Below are positions 8,992 to 16,878 of a stretch of DNA of 64,000 nt, piece by piece. Below the pieces are notes generated by a model. The model was not told where the DNA came from. It was given only the letters and a program-made list of their open reading frames with translations, and searched no databases. Source of the DNA: Methylosinus sp. LW4 (GTDB taxonomy: Bacteria > Pseudomonadota > Alphaproteobacteria > Rhizobiales > Beijerinckiaceae); NCBI RefSeq assembly GCF_000379125.1, contig NZ_KB900626.1, positions 1,870,667-1,934,666 on the forward strand, given 5' to 3'. Every line of letters starts with the position of its first letter. Position 1 is the stretch's first letter. The translations under genes and the position numbers were made by a program.

Positions 8992-9591
8992 ATGAGAGTT
9001 TTTGTGGCCGCCTGCGCTTTGTTCCTGTCATTTGGATCGGCGGCCGTTGCAGAAACAGGACAGCATCCCCCGGTTACCGTCACGCTGGATGCAAGTGACT
9101 TCATCACCGTTCTGAAGTGGGCATTCAGTTTTTTAGCGGTGTTCCTCACGGTGATCGCTGCACTAGGGGTTGGGTTCTTTGGCTTCGATATACGGAGTGC
9201 TCGGTTATCAATCGACAAGGAGATGGGTGAGCTTCGGAAGGCAATTGCTGAGGCCAAAGCTCTGAAAGAGGAGCTTGAGAAGACGAGTAAGCGTCAGGAG
9301 GAAACCCAGAGCGATCTTGAGCAAATAGGCGCAAGCATTGAGGAGGCCGCTGATCAATCTCCGCCTGCACTAAAAACTGAGAGCGATACGCGGAATGCGC
9401 CGGAGTTGATCCGCGAAACCCTGCGAAACAGCCGCTTCGACTGGACAACAATTGGGACCGCAGTGAAGCGTACTGGTTTGAGCCGCGAGGACGTGTTGCG
9501 CGTAGCCCAGAGCATGAGTGACGTACGAATAGGGACCGGAAAACACTCGAAAGACATTATTTTCCGATTAAAGAGGGATGGTGAGATTTAG
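8992..9591 (+). CDS. Membrane-anchored coiled-coil protein, unknown function
   Basis: The 199-residue product has a cleavable signal peptide (residues 1-20, ending AAVA), a short extracytoplasmic stretch and one transmembrane helix at about 43-65. A charged coiled coil follows (about 70-121, ELRKAIAEAKALKEELEK), then a C-terminal region of about 55 residues (DWTTIGTAVKRTGLSREDVLRV) that reads like a helix-turn-helix or winged-helix fold. The start at 8992 has GGGGAG at 8-base spacing. It lies in the same AT-richer block as the HEPN-like and TIR genes, but with about 280 bases between, so it may be an independent unit. Confidence 0.65.
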   Translation: MRVFVAACALFLSFGSAAVAETGQHPPVTVTLDASDFITVLKWAFSFLAVFLTVIAALGVGFFGFDIRSARLSIDKEMGELRKAIAEAKALKEELEKTSKRQEETQSDLEQIGASIEEAADQSPPALKTESDTRNAPELIRETLRNSRFDWTTIGTAVKRTGLSREDVLRVAQSMSDVRIGTGKHSKDIIFRLKRDGEI

Positions 9592-10328
9592 CCCCGAAAT
9601 CTCAGGCGATAGCACCTCTCTCTGAAGGGCGGGTCGTGCCGCTCTCTCCCTCATAAACGGTCGTTTTTGAGCAATGGACGCGGGCGGACGCGTCCCCTGT
9701 AGCGTTTCCAAGGCTCATGGACGAAGTAGCGCTTCTGGCTGCGCGGTACTCGTGCAAAAGATACGCGCGAAATTCGAGCGTCGCTTCGGTCCAAAGTCGT
9801 CCAGCTTCCGCGAACGTCCACTGTGGGCCACAACCCCAAACCCCGCCCACTGAACACCGCCCCTTGACACATCCTGAAAATATTCCTATATCCCTCCCAC
9901 CGCCGCCCAAGAAGGGCGCGTTTCTCGGGTCAGGGAACGCGGGCGGGGGGCGGCTCCATCCGGGATGGCGACCCCGTCCATGGACAGGCAGCGCGTCGCC
10001 GGACGGCGTTCTTCTCCCATCCATAGGGATAAACAAGAACCGTTCGTGATCCCAGGCCGTCGGGCTCGATCGCGTCTTGAATGGGAAACCCCAGGATTCG
10101 CGGGCCAGACGACGCCTCGGGATGTCGACGAGAACGACAACCGCGTTTCGGGACGCTCCGGCCCCGGATGATTTCCTCGCGCACCGGCCGAAGGGGGCGG
10201 AGCGTCCCGAACCGCCCTTCCCTCCCCGCCGCCGCGAGGCGACGGGGCGCGCCCGCGCTGGCTGAATTATTTCCTAGCCGCGCGTCATGCCATTTCCGCG
10301 GATCGCTTCGCGCGGCATTCGCCGCCTT
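9592..10328. other. Non-coding or degenerate stretch
   Basis: Open frames on both strands here are rich in Arg, Pro and Ser and show no domain, ribosome-binding site or sensible codon use. I see no gene in this stretch. It may be degraded accessory DNA between the HEPN/TIR block and the repeat cluster. Confidence 0.5.
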
Positions 10329-10442
10329 CCTTCTCCCCGCTCGCGGGGAGAAGGTGAGGATGAGGGGCTCGGGGCGCATTCCGTCCGTGGCTCACGCCCC
10401 GAGCCCCTCACCCCGGCCCTCTCCCCGCAGGCGGGGAGAGGG
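10329..10442. repeat. Nested palindromic intergenic repeat
   Basis: Two hairpins (CCTTCTCCCCGC/GCGGGGAGAAGG at 10329-10354 and CCCTCTCCCCGC/GCGGGGAGAGGG at 10417-10442) flank an inner inverted repeat GAGGGGCTCGGGGCG/CGCCCCGAGCCCCTC. The whole element can fold on itself. It resembles the mobile palindromic repeats common between alphaproteobacterial genes. Confidence 0.75.
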
Positions 10443-10469
10443 GGAACGCGCCCCGAAGAGCTGAAAGCA

Positions 10470-10946
10470 TCAGAGCGCGGTCGGTGATCGGTCCCCGGCT
10501 TCACCCGGCGCGTCGGCTTCCGTCAGACGGTCGCGCCAGCACGCTACGAAGGCCTCGAAAGACGCCTGATCGGCGAAGATCACATCGACATGCCATTCGA
10601 TGGTCTGAACGCCCTCCTCCCACAGCCGGCTCTCCTGGCGCCAATAAAAGGACGGCCAGGCCGGGTTGCGATAGGCGGGGCTCGCCGGATAATCCGGCGG
10701 ATGCAGCGAGGGACGGCCGAGCAGATCGATCAGCCATTGCATGATCTCGGGCAGAAAGGTGCAACCGAAGGAGACGCCATGGCGATGAATTCGATGCACA
10801 TCGCGCAAGATACTCTGCCGAATCAAAGCCAGAGCCGGCGGCTGATCGGTCGCGCGAAATTCCCGCAGCACGAGAAGCCGAAAGCCGCGCTCCAATATTT
10901 GCGCCGGAACGGCGCGGACGTCCCCGGCCTGCTCGTGCTCGTGCAT
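10470..10946 (-). CDS. Hypothetical protein
   Basis: The 158-residue frame from the ATG at 10946 has normal codon use and a protein-like composition (SFGCTFLPEIMQWLIDLL, WRQESRLWEEGVQTIEWHVDVIF). The frame stays open further upstream, but that part covers an intergenic repeat, so I take 10946 as the start. I do not recognise the family. Confidence 0.5.
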   Translation of the reverse strand: MHEHEQAGDVRAVPAQILERGFRLLVLREFRATDQPPALALIRQSILRDVHRIHRHGVSFGCTFLPEIMQWLIDLLGRPSLHPPDYPASPAYRNPAWPSFYWRQESRLWEEGVQTIEWHVDVIFADQASFEAFVACWRDRLTEADAPGEAGDRSPTAL

Positions 10947-11025
10947 CGCGCCCCTGCTCGCTCGCCCGGCGGAGGCCGGGATGCGCTCTCCGCACGCAAG
11001 CGCCATGCCCCGATACGAGGCGCGC

Positions 11026-11150
11026 CTCCCCCTCATGCTGAGGAGCCCGCGAAGCGGGCGTCTCGAAGCACGAGGGGGAGTTCCAGAAGGCGGCGCTGAC
11101 GGTTTCCTCGTCCTTCGAGACGCCGCTTCGCTGCTCCTCAGGATGAGGAA
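11026..11150. repeat. Pair of inverted CTCATGCTGAGGAG-type repeats
   Basis: One copy (CTCATGCTGAGGAGCCCGCG...CGTCTCGAAGCACGAG, starting near 11031) and a diverged copy in opposite orientation (11108-11150, CTCGTCCTTCGAGACG...CTCCTCAGGATGAG) sit side by side. The same element occurs at 40127-40185, with shared flanking text TCCAGAAGGCGG. Confidence 0.7.
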
Positions 11151-11190
11151 ACCTTCGCCGGAGCGCCCTGCCCCGTCCCCCTCGACGGGC

Positions 11191-11219
11191 AAAAAAAGCC
11201 GCCCGGACGAACCGGGCGG
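11191..11219 (-). terminator. Intrinsic terminator of the pmoCAB operon
   Basis: Read on the minus strand, a perfect stem CCGCCCGG/CCGGGCGG with a 5-base loop is followed by seven T residues, 65 bases beyond the pmoB stop codon. Confidence 0.9.
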
Positions 11220-11284
11220 GGGAGGAAGTTTCACACCAACACGCGGAGAAGAGTGAAGAGAACCGCGTGAAGCTCGTGGTTCGG

Positions 11285-12574
11285 TCAGAGCGTAGCTCCG
11301 GCCGCAAAGCGCGGGATCACCGGGCCGCCGATCTCGACGCCGACGCGATTGCCCGACGGGCTGAAGAAGAACAGCAGGCCGCCGAACTGGCTGTCGGTGT
11401 CATAGGCGAGGTCGGACAGGCGCTCGATGTCGAAGCGGGCGTCCTGAACGATGATCGTCACGTCGCGCGTCTCGCCGGGCGCGATGGGCGTCTCGTCGCT
11501 GACGGCGAGGCCGCGGTCGGCGAGCAGATATTCGGGGAACTGCGGCCGCGTGGTGAACACCGAGGGGTTGAGGAAGCGCAGGCCCGCGGTGGTGAACTCG
11601 CCGATCTTCACCGGCTCGGTTCCGCTATTGGTGACGCGCAGCTTCACCGACAGCTCGCGGCCCGGCACTGTGTAGGAGCCGCCCTTGAACTGCGCCGTGA
11701 CAGTGGCCGGCGGAAGCGCGATCGGATCTATGCCCTTGAGCAAGCCCGCCTGCATCGGCAGCGTGCGCGGGAAGGCGCTATTGGCCCAGGCGTAGCCGAA
11801 CAGAACCGCCAGCAGGGAGGCCGCCAGCCACAGGCCGCCGATGCGCTTCTCGCGCAGGGTGATGAGATCATTGGCCTTGCCGGCCTTCACCCACCAATAG
11901 CGCACAATGAGGCCCTTTGTCATGAACCAGTAGAGGATCCAGACCGCCGCGGCCGCCATCCAGGCGAAGTGATAAATGTAGGTCCAGGTGATGCCATAGG
12001 TCTCGAGATCGATGGTCGAGCCGTCGAGCAAAGTCACCGGATTGGTGAAATTCGCCATGTCGCCCTTGATGGTGATCCACTCGCCGGGGCCGACGATGGG
12101 GCCGCCGCCTTCGACGTTCATCTGCACATGGACGTGGAAGCGCCCCTGCCGACGGGCCTTGAGCACGAGCTTGTACTCATAGTCCTTGCCGACCTGCAGA
12201 GAGAAGGAGCGCGGCGCCGGCACGTCGCCGACATAGGCGCCCTTGCGAATGAGCACCGGGCCGGGCTCGCCGACGTTCAGAAAGGCGACATCCGGCTTGG
12301 CGACGGCCTGCGGCCAGCCCGAGAAGACATGCACCTTGCCGGAGAGCACCATCTCCTCATTGACGTTGACCTCGGTCTTCGACCATTTCACATCATACCA
12401 ATTGAGCGTGCGCATGCGCAGAAAGGCCTGCTGCGAGCGTTCGCCATGCGCCGATGCGGGCGTCGCCGCCGGCAGAGTGGTGGCGGCGATCGCCGCGGCG
12501 AGGCCGAAGGCCAGAGCGCGCAGCGCCCGCGGCCTCACGCATCCCGCCAGTGTCGCGAGGAGCTTGTTCATCAT
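11285..12574 (-). CDS. pmoB: Particulate methane monooxygenase subunit B (pMMO2 type)
   Basis: PmoB is the large periplasmic subunit of copper-dependent particulate methane monooxygenase, which oxidises methane to methanol. The 429-residue precursor has a signal peptide ending ...ATPASA, leaving His43 as the mature N-terminus. His43 together with His147 and His149 (FHVHVQ) matches the spacing of the CuB site known from Methylococcus (His33, 137, 139). Two transmembrane helices (about 205-225 and 255-275) separate the two cupredoxin-like domains. The start at 12574 has GGGAGA upstream. It is the last gene of pmoCAB, 128 bases after pmoA, and is followed by a strong terminator. Confidence 0.97.
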   Translation of the reverse strand: MMNKLLATLAGCVRPRALRALAFGLAAAIAATTLPAATPASAHGERSQQAFLRMRTLNWYDVKWSKTEVNVNEEMVLSGKVHVFSGWPQAVAKPDVAFLNVGEPGPVLIRKGAYVGDVPAPRSFSLQVGKDYEYKLVLKARRQGRFHVHVQMNVEGGGPIVGPGEWITIKGDMANFTNPVTLLDGSTIDLETYGITWTYIYHFAWMAAAAVWILYWFMTKGLIVRYWWVKAGKANDLITLREKRIGGLWLAASLLAVLFGYAWANSAFPRTLPMQAGLLKGIDPIALPPATVTAQFKGGSYTVPGRELSVKLRVTNSGTEPVKIGEFTTAGLRFLNPSVFTTRPQFPEYLLADRGLAVSDETPIAPGETRDVTIIVQDARFDIERLSDLAYDTDSQFGGLLFFFSPSGNRVGVEIGGPVIPRFAAGATL

Positions 12575-12702
12575 TTCGATCTGTCTCCCTTGTCCTTGTT
12601 TTCTCGGCCGCGCCGTCATTCGCGACGGGCCTCTTGGATTTCTTGCTATTTCTGGGCGAAGCGGGCCGCAGGTCCGCCTCGCGCTCGCGAATATTCGCGG
12701 GA

Positions 12703-13473
12703 TCAAATGTCGTCGACCTCGATGTATTTGGTGTTGGTGAACCAGGTGCCGATCTTCCACCACAGGAAGTAGATCAGCATGGAAATGAAGGAGGAGAAGA
12801 AGGCCGCGACCGGAACGACGTCCTTGCCGAAGGTGCGCAGCGTGCCGCGCTCGACCATGCGGATATATTCCGGCGTGCCCGTGCGGACGTAGTTGAAGCC
12901 GATGAGATCGGCGAGCGTCAGCAGCACGCCGTCGATCTCGGCGGACTGGTGATATTGCGCCAGCACCGGCCAGTTGATCGGATAGAACAGGAGGCCCCAG
13001 CCCATGGAGCCGACCAGCGCCGTCACCAGCCAGCTGCCCGACAGCATCAGCACCACATCGAGCCAGAAGCCCATGGGGATGAGCGCCGAGGGGAAGACCA
13101 GATTGATCGGAAAAAAGGTCCAGCCCCAGAAATTGTCGTAGCGGTTGATCCATTCGCCGGTGAGCAGCGCGAGGCATGCGACCGTCGCGCCGATCGGCAG
13201 ACGGAACTTCTGCCACAGGAAGGATTGCACCGCGGCGGCGAAGCACATTGCGACGATGGGCGCCACCGTCGGCCACATGCGGCGGTCTTTGAAGTCGATC
13301 CAGAAGTCCCAGTCGCCGGCGAGCAGCATATAGTGGATGTGGAAGGATCCGAGCACCACGGCGAATAGCACGACGAGGAGAATCCAATCGGTCAGCATCA
13401 CGCAGCCGAGAAACTCCTCCTTCGATTTCCATGCCTTGCCGGCTGGAGCGCCGGCCTCTGTGGAAATGGACAT
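12703..13473 (-). CDS. pmoA: Particulate methane monooxygenase subunit A (PmoA2 isozyme)
   Basis: PmoA is the integral membrane subunit with seven or so helices that is widely used as the methanotroph marker. The 256-residue product carries GDWDFWIDFKDRRMWPT at residues 53-69 and VPVAAFFSSF near the C-terminus. The IDFKDR variant, and the DNA around it, match the published pmoA2-specific primer site, whereas conventional type II PmoA1 has VDWKDR. This supports assignment to pMMO2, the isozyme reported in Methylocystis sp. SC2 to oxidise methane at very low mixing ratios. An AAGGAGC ribosome-binding sequence precedes the start. Confidence 0.97.
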   Translation of the reverse strand: MSISTEAGAPAGKAWKSKEEFLGCVMLTDWILLVVLFAVVLGSFHIHYMLLAGDWDFWIDFKDRRMWPTVAPIVAMCFAAAVQSFLWQKFRLPIGATVACLALLTGEWINRYDNFWGWTFFPINLVFPSALIPMGFWLDVVLMLSGSWLVTALVGSMGWGLLFYPINWPVLAQYHQSAEIDGVLLTLADLIGFNYVRTGTPEYIRMVERGTLRTFGKDVVPVAAFFSSFISMLIYFLWWKIGTWFTNTKYIEVDDI

Positions 13474-13614
13474 TTCGTTCTTGCTCCTTGAGATTGTCGC
13501 CTCCCCGGCGCAGCTGCGCCGGATATTTCTTTTTTGCTTGCTCCGCCCCCGCCGCGACCGCGCGCGAGGCGCGATCGCTCTGCCGAGGAGGAGAATGTGC
13601 GAGAGCGCGAAGGA

Positions 13615-14391
13615 TCAGAGAGAGAGCGCGTCCTTCTCATATTCCTTGGAGAGCTCGATCACGCGATCGAGCACCTGGCAGGCTGTGCCGAAGACGGCGA
13701 GCGCGAACCAGCCGAAGAACACGAAGCCCCAATGCAGCGGCGCCGTGAACAGCTCTTCCATGAACCAGAAGGTGTGGCCCCACTCGTTCAGGCCGATGTT
13801 CGGGAAGATCATGAAGGGGCCCGCGAAGAACAGCAGGAAGGGCAGCGAGATTTTCTTCGCGAATTGCGGAATGCGCGTGCGCGCATACATGAAGGCGCCC
13901 CAGCCGGCGATGATGTAGATCGGATAGCTGAGGTAGAACTCCAGAATATGGCTGGGCGTGAAGTCGGTGTCGCGAATGACCGTCTGATGCCAGGTGCCGT
14001 CCTGCTCGGTGAAGTAGGAAGCGCCCCAATAGACGGTGAAAGCATAGATCGCGAGCCAGCCGATCAGCGTCAGCAGACGGCGCATCTCCTCGCGCGGCGT
14101 GACGGCGTCTATGTTGCGGTCGCGCGTTTTCCAGAGATAGCCGCCGATGCCGCAGAAGGCGATGAATTCGAGCGGCAGCTCGGTCCACATCAGGTTCAGC
14201 CAATAGGTCTGAAATTCGGGCGCGAAAGAATCGAGGCCCGCCTTCCAGCCGAAATACTGCTCATAAATGCGGATCGTCACATAGAACACGAAGAGGCAGA
14301 TCATCGTCCAATAGGCGGGCCAATAATTGACGATGGTGTCGCTCTCCGCGGCTCGGACGGATCCGGCCGCTTTCTCCGTTGTCAGACTCAT
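13615..14391 (-). CDS. pmoC: Particulate methane monooxygenase subunit C (pMMO2 type)
   Basis: PmoC is the third membrane subunit and holds the CuC/CuD metal sites. The 258-residue protein contains Asp131, His135 and His148 (within DGTWHQTVIRDTDFTPSH), matching the conserved metal ligands of pMMO PmoC. It also has the conserved segment LNEWGHTFWFMEELF. The start at 14391 has GAGGAGG at ideal spacing; the frame continues upstream to 14634 but without a start signal of similar quality. It is the first gene of pmoCAB; 141 bases separate it from pmoA. Confidence 0.96.
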   Translation of the reverse strand: MSLTTEKAAGSVRAAESDTIVNYWPAYWTMICLFVFYVTIRIYEQYFGWKAGLDSFAPEFQTYWLNLMWTELPLEFIAFCGIGGYLWKTRDRNIDAVTPREEMRRLLTLIGWLAIYAFTVYWGASYFTEQDGTWHQTVIRDTDFTPSHILEFYLSYPIYIIAGWGAFMYARTRIPQFAKKISLPFLLFFAGPFMIFPNIGLNEWGHTFWFMEELFTAPLHWGFVFFGWFALAVFGTACQVLDRVIELSKEYEKDALSL

Positions 14392-14639
14392 TGTCGGGTT
14401 CCTCCTCTTTATAAAGTCATCGGCTCGAAATCGGTCTCCCGCCGTTCCGAATGACGTTTCGTCTCCCCGTGCGGGCGGGCCGCGACCGCCTTCCCAGCGG
14501 CGTCGCGGCCCCGCGCGCGACGTTCGGCGCGTGACGCGGACGCCGGAACTATTTCGGCGCCGCGCCTCTTTGCAGTAGAGCCCGAAAGCTCTTTGCATGT
14601 CGGAACCTACCATGTCGCTCTCGGCGCCTGTCAATTGAT

Positions 14640-14830
14640 CATAAAGAATACATATGCGACATTATGCTGCATATACTGCAGTTAATACTTATATAGCGCG
14701 ATATTTTGATATTTTCATATTATAAAAATTGAGACTTACGCGGATAACTCCACATTTTACGCTGCACTTTTGAATGATACGAATTACAAAATATGAGATT
14801 GTCCCGTATTATTAAGTACTGCGACATTGT
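14640..14830. promoter_or_regulatory. AT-rich divergent promoter region of pmoCAB
   Basis: This stretch is strongly AT-rich against a GC-rich background and lies between pmoC and the divergent small membrane protein. On the minus strand a TATAAT sequence (14719-14724) could be a -10 box for pmoC, though its -35 partner is weak. The region is bracketed by two copies of a 17-base dyad (14655-14671 and 14820-14836). Bases 14392-14639 between it and pmoC would be a leader or carry a nearer promoter; I see no gene in them. Confidence 0.55.
14655..14671. promoter_or_regulatory. 17-bp dyad, copy 1
   Basis: TGCGACATTATGCTGCA has the symmetric form TGC-NN-CAT-T-ATG-NN-GCA. It lies about 265 bases upstream of the pmoC start. 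It could be a regulator operator or a transposase-binding site. Confidence 0.6.
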
Positions 14831-14836
14831 GCCGCC
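14820..14836. promoter_or_regulatory. 17-bp dyad, copy 2 (imperfect)
   Basis: TGCGACATTGTGCCGCC shares the first 9 bases and 13 of 17 positions with copy 1, but its right half-site is degenerate. It lies 108 bases upstream of the start of the small membrane protein. Confidence 0.5.
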
Positions 14837-14943
14837 CACATATGCTTGTTGTGACTCGTGGCGTCTTGGCTCAAAAACAGAGCGTGCGCCGCCTTCGAGA
14901 CGCGGCGTGGACCAATTTTAAAAAACGGGAGGAGAAAGCTCGA

Positions 14944-15051
14944 ATGCTGCACAAGGTCGAAGAACTCAAATGGGTCGTGCTGTGGATCCTCGTCACGGTC
15001 TTCGTATTCGCGATCTTCATTCCCACGGTGAACAGAGCGCTCAATCTCTGA
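14944..15051 (+). CDS. 35-residue single-helix membrane protein divergent from pmoCAB
   Basis: The product begins MLHKVEELKW and is then almost wholly hydrophobic (VVLWILVTVFVFAIFIP) before a short TVNRALNL tail, so it should be a single transmembrane helix with a charged cytoplasmic start. The ATG has a strong GGGAGGAG ribosome-binding sequence with 9-base spacing (14927-14934). An in-frame upstream extension to 14827 has no such signal. It is transcribed away from pmoC across a shared AT-rich region. I do not recognise it; a supernumerary subunit or assembly factor of pMMO is a reasonable guess only. Confidence 0.7.
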   Translation: MLHKVEELKWVVLWILVTVFVFAIFIPTVNRALNL

Positions 15052-15097
15052 TCCTGCGCGACGCGCGAGCGCTGCGCGCTCGCCGCACGCAAAGGTC

Positions 15098-15126
15098 GGC
15101 GCAGGCAGGGAAAATCCGCCTGCGCC
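15098..15126. terminator. Stem-loop after the small membrane protein
   Basis: Perfect 9-base arms GGCGCAGGC and GCCTGCGCC flank an 11-base loop, 47 bases after the stop codon. No T-run follows, so termination would not be of the classical intrinsic type. Confidence 0.35.
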
Positions 15127-15198
15127 GAAACGGCGGGAGGTTTTCGCGCCGCGCGAATTGGTCTATATCCGCCGCGGCTCGAAACCACGGGCGGCGGC

Positions 15199-16533
15199 AT
15201 GGATCAAACTTTGACAACAACGATTCTCTATGACGACGACGAGATACGCGTCATCTGGGCTCCGGCAGATTCGAAAATCGTTCTGATCACCTTCGGCGAT
15301 GCGATCACGCCGGCCAAGGACCATCGTTTTTTCGCCGACACGCCGTTGCGGAAATCGCAAATCGCCGCGATCGGCGTGATGGCCAAGCGCGCCAATTGGT
15401 ATCCGTCCGAAAATCTCCGCAGAGCGTCGCAGATCATTCTGGAGACGATCGCCGATTATGAGACGCGCGTCGCCTATGGCGGCTCCATGGGCGGCTATGG
15501 CGCGGTGAAATTCTCGCGTCTTCTCGCCGCCACGCATGTCATCGCAATGTGCCCGCAATGGTCGATCGATCGCGAGGAATGCGATGGAAGAGACCCGGGC
15601 TGGCAGCAGGATTTCATTCCCTCGATGCGCGGCATGGCCATCCGCTCGGCGGACGTCGCCGGCGACGTGTTCATATTCGCCGATTCCTATAACGCCATCG
15701 ACGATTTTCACTGCCGCAAGATCGTGGAGACCTATCCCGACGCGCATTTCATCAAGGTGCCGAGGGTGGATCATCATGTGACCACGGTTTTCGCCGGCGC
15801 CGCCAATCTGCGCGCGCTCATCGACGGCGCGCTGACGCGCGACATGGCGGAACTGCGCCGAATCGCGCGTCAGATTCGCAAGAGCCATTGGCGCTGGCAG
15901 AGCCGCATTCTGCAATATGCGATGCGCCGCTTCCCGCGCCTCGCCGCCTCCTATCTCGCCGGCTCCGACAATCGCGATCTGCTGCGCGAAAATTGGCGCT
16001 ATTTCCCGCAGCTCCTCGCCCATATCGCCGAGACGGCCGGAGCGCCGCGCGCGGTCGCCTTTTATGAGGACTATGCGTCGCTGATCCCCGGCCCCGCGGA
16101 ACAGCTGCTGATCGGCGCTTTTCTCGCCAGCGTGACCGGCGCGCGCATCGCCCTTGCGACGACCCACGGCTCGGCGCTGGTCTTTGACGTCTCCGAGAAC
16201 CGGGCGATCCACAAGGCCGGGCCGCTCGCACCATGGGAGTTTCTGGTCGAGGCCGAATATCACGGCGCGGACGTCACGTTGCTCGCGACCGTCGGCGGAA
16301 CGAGATTCCCGCTTTCCGTGACGGAGAATGGATCGCTCGCCTTCGAGAGCAAAGGGCGGCGAGAGAGCATGAGCTTCGAGCTCATTCAGAACACGGACGA
16401 CGAATTCGCCATTCGCCACAACGCCAAATATCTCTCCGCGATGCGGGGGGACGGCGTCGCCTGTGATCGCGACGGACCCTATCGATGGGAGATGTTCCGC
16501 TTCCGGCCCTTCGGAGGAGCGAGCGCTCCGTAA
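15199..16533 (+). CDS. Alpha/beta-hydrolase-like protein with C-terminal beta-trefoil
   Basis: The 444-residue protein has an N-terminal alpha/beta-hydrolase-like half with the nucleophile elbow GGSMGGYGA (Ser96), a likely acid Asp163 (IFADSYNAID) and His193/194 (RVDHHVT). The last 120 or so residues show three repeats ending in APWEFLVE, MSFELIQ and RWEMFRF, the pattern of a fascin-like beta-trefoil, a fold that often binds glycans. No signal peptide is visible, so it is probably cytoplasmic. The substrate is unknown. It stands alone between the pmo region and a transposase. Confidence 0.7.
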   Translation: MDQTLTTTILYDDDEIRVIWAPADSKIVLITFGDAITPAKDHRFFADTPLRKSQIAAIGVMAKRANWYPSENLRRASQIILETIADYETRVAYGGSMGGYGAVKFSRLLAATHVIAMCPQWSIDREECDGRDPGWQQDFIPSMRGMAIRSADVAGDVFIFADSYNAIDDFHCRKIVETYPDAHFIKVPRVDHHVTTVFAGAANLRALIDGALTRDMAELRRIARQIRKSHWRWQSRILQYAMRRFPRLAASYLAGSDNRDLLRENWRYFPQLLAHIAETAGAPRAVAFYEDYASLIPGPAEQLLIGAFLASVTGARIALATTHGSALVFDVSENRAIHKAGPLAPWEFLVEAEYHGADVTLLATVGGTRFPLSVTENGSLAFESKGRRESMSFELIQNTDDEFAIRHNAKYLSAMRGDGVACDRDGPYRWEMFRFRPFGGASAP

Positions 16534-16653
16534 AGGCGATTCGATCGAAAGCGCGGCGCGCGGTCGAAAGCGCCCGCCATGGCCTTCGCGGCGCTCCTCA
16601 TAAAATCGACTACGTACGGATACGCATTCCACTGAATCGGCGAGAGTCTACGC

Positions 16654-16670
16654 TGCGACATTATGTAGCA
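16654..16670. promoter_or_regulatory. 17-bp dyad, copy 3
   Basis: TGCGACATTATGTAGCA has both half-sites intact (TGC-GA-CAT-T-ATG-TA-GCA) and differs from copy 1 at only two positions. It lies 209 bases upstream of the transposase N-terminal frame and 121 bases after the preceding gene. Confidence 0.6.
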
Positions 16671-16878
16671 AGACTGGCTCTATTCGATTTTCGGCCGCCA
16701 TTCTTGCTATTTTGAACTATTCCAATTCCGTGAAACATCGTCGAAACACATGGTTTACTAGGGCTTTCTCGCCCGCGCCCCCGCGCGGAGACGGGCGCGC
16801 CCGCACGAGCCCCGCCGAGAGGCTCAGCGGGCGCGCGCGGACCGTTCAAAATCGAACATTGTCTTCGGTTTTGAAATC

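Noticed and set aside
9602..10036. A 144-residue minus-strand frame after the coiled-coil gene
   Set aside because: It has no ribosome-binding site, low-complexity composition and no recognisable domain, and the other frames here look equally plausible.
10470..11234. Long form (254 residues) of the hypothetical gene
   Set aside because: The extra N-terminal part is translated intergenic repeat, so a start at 10946 was preferred.
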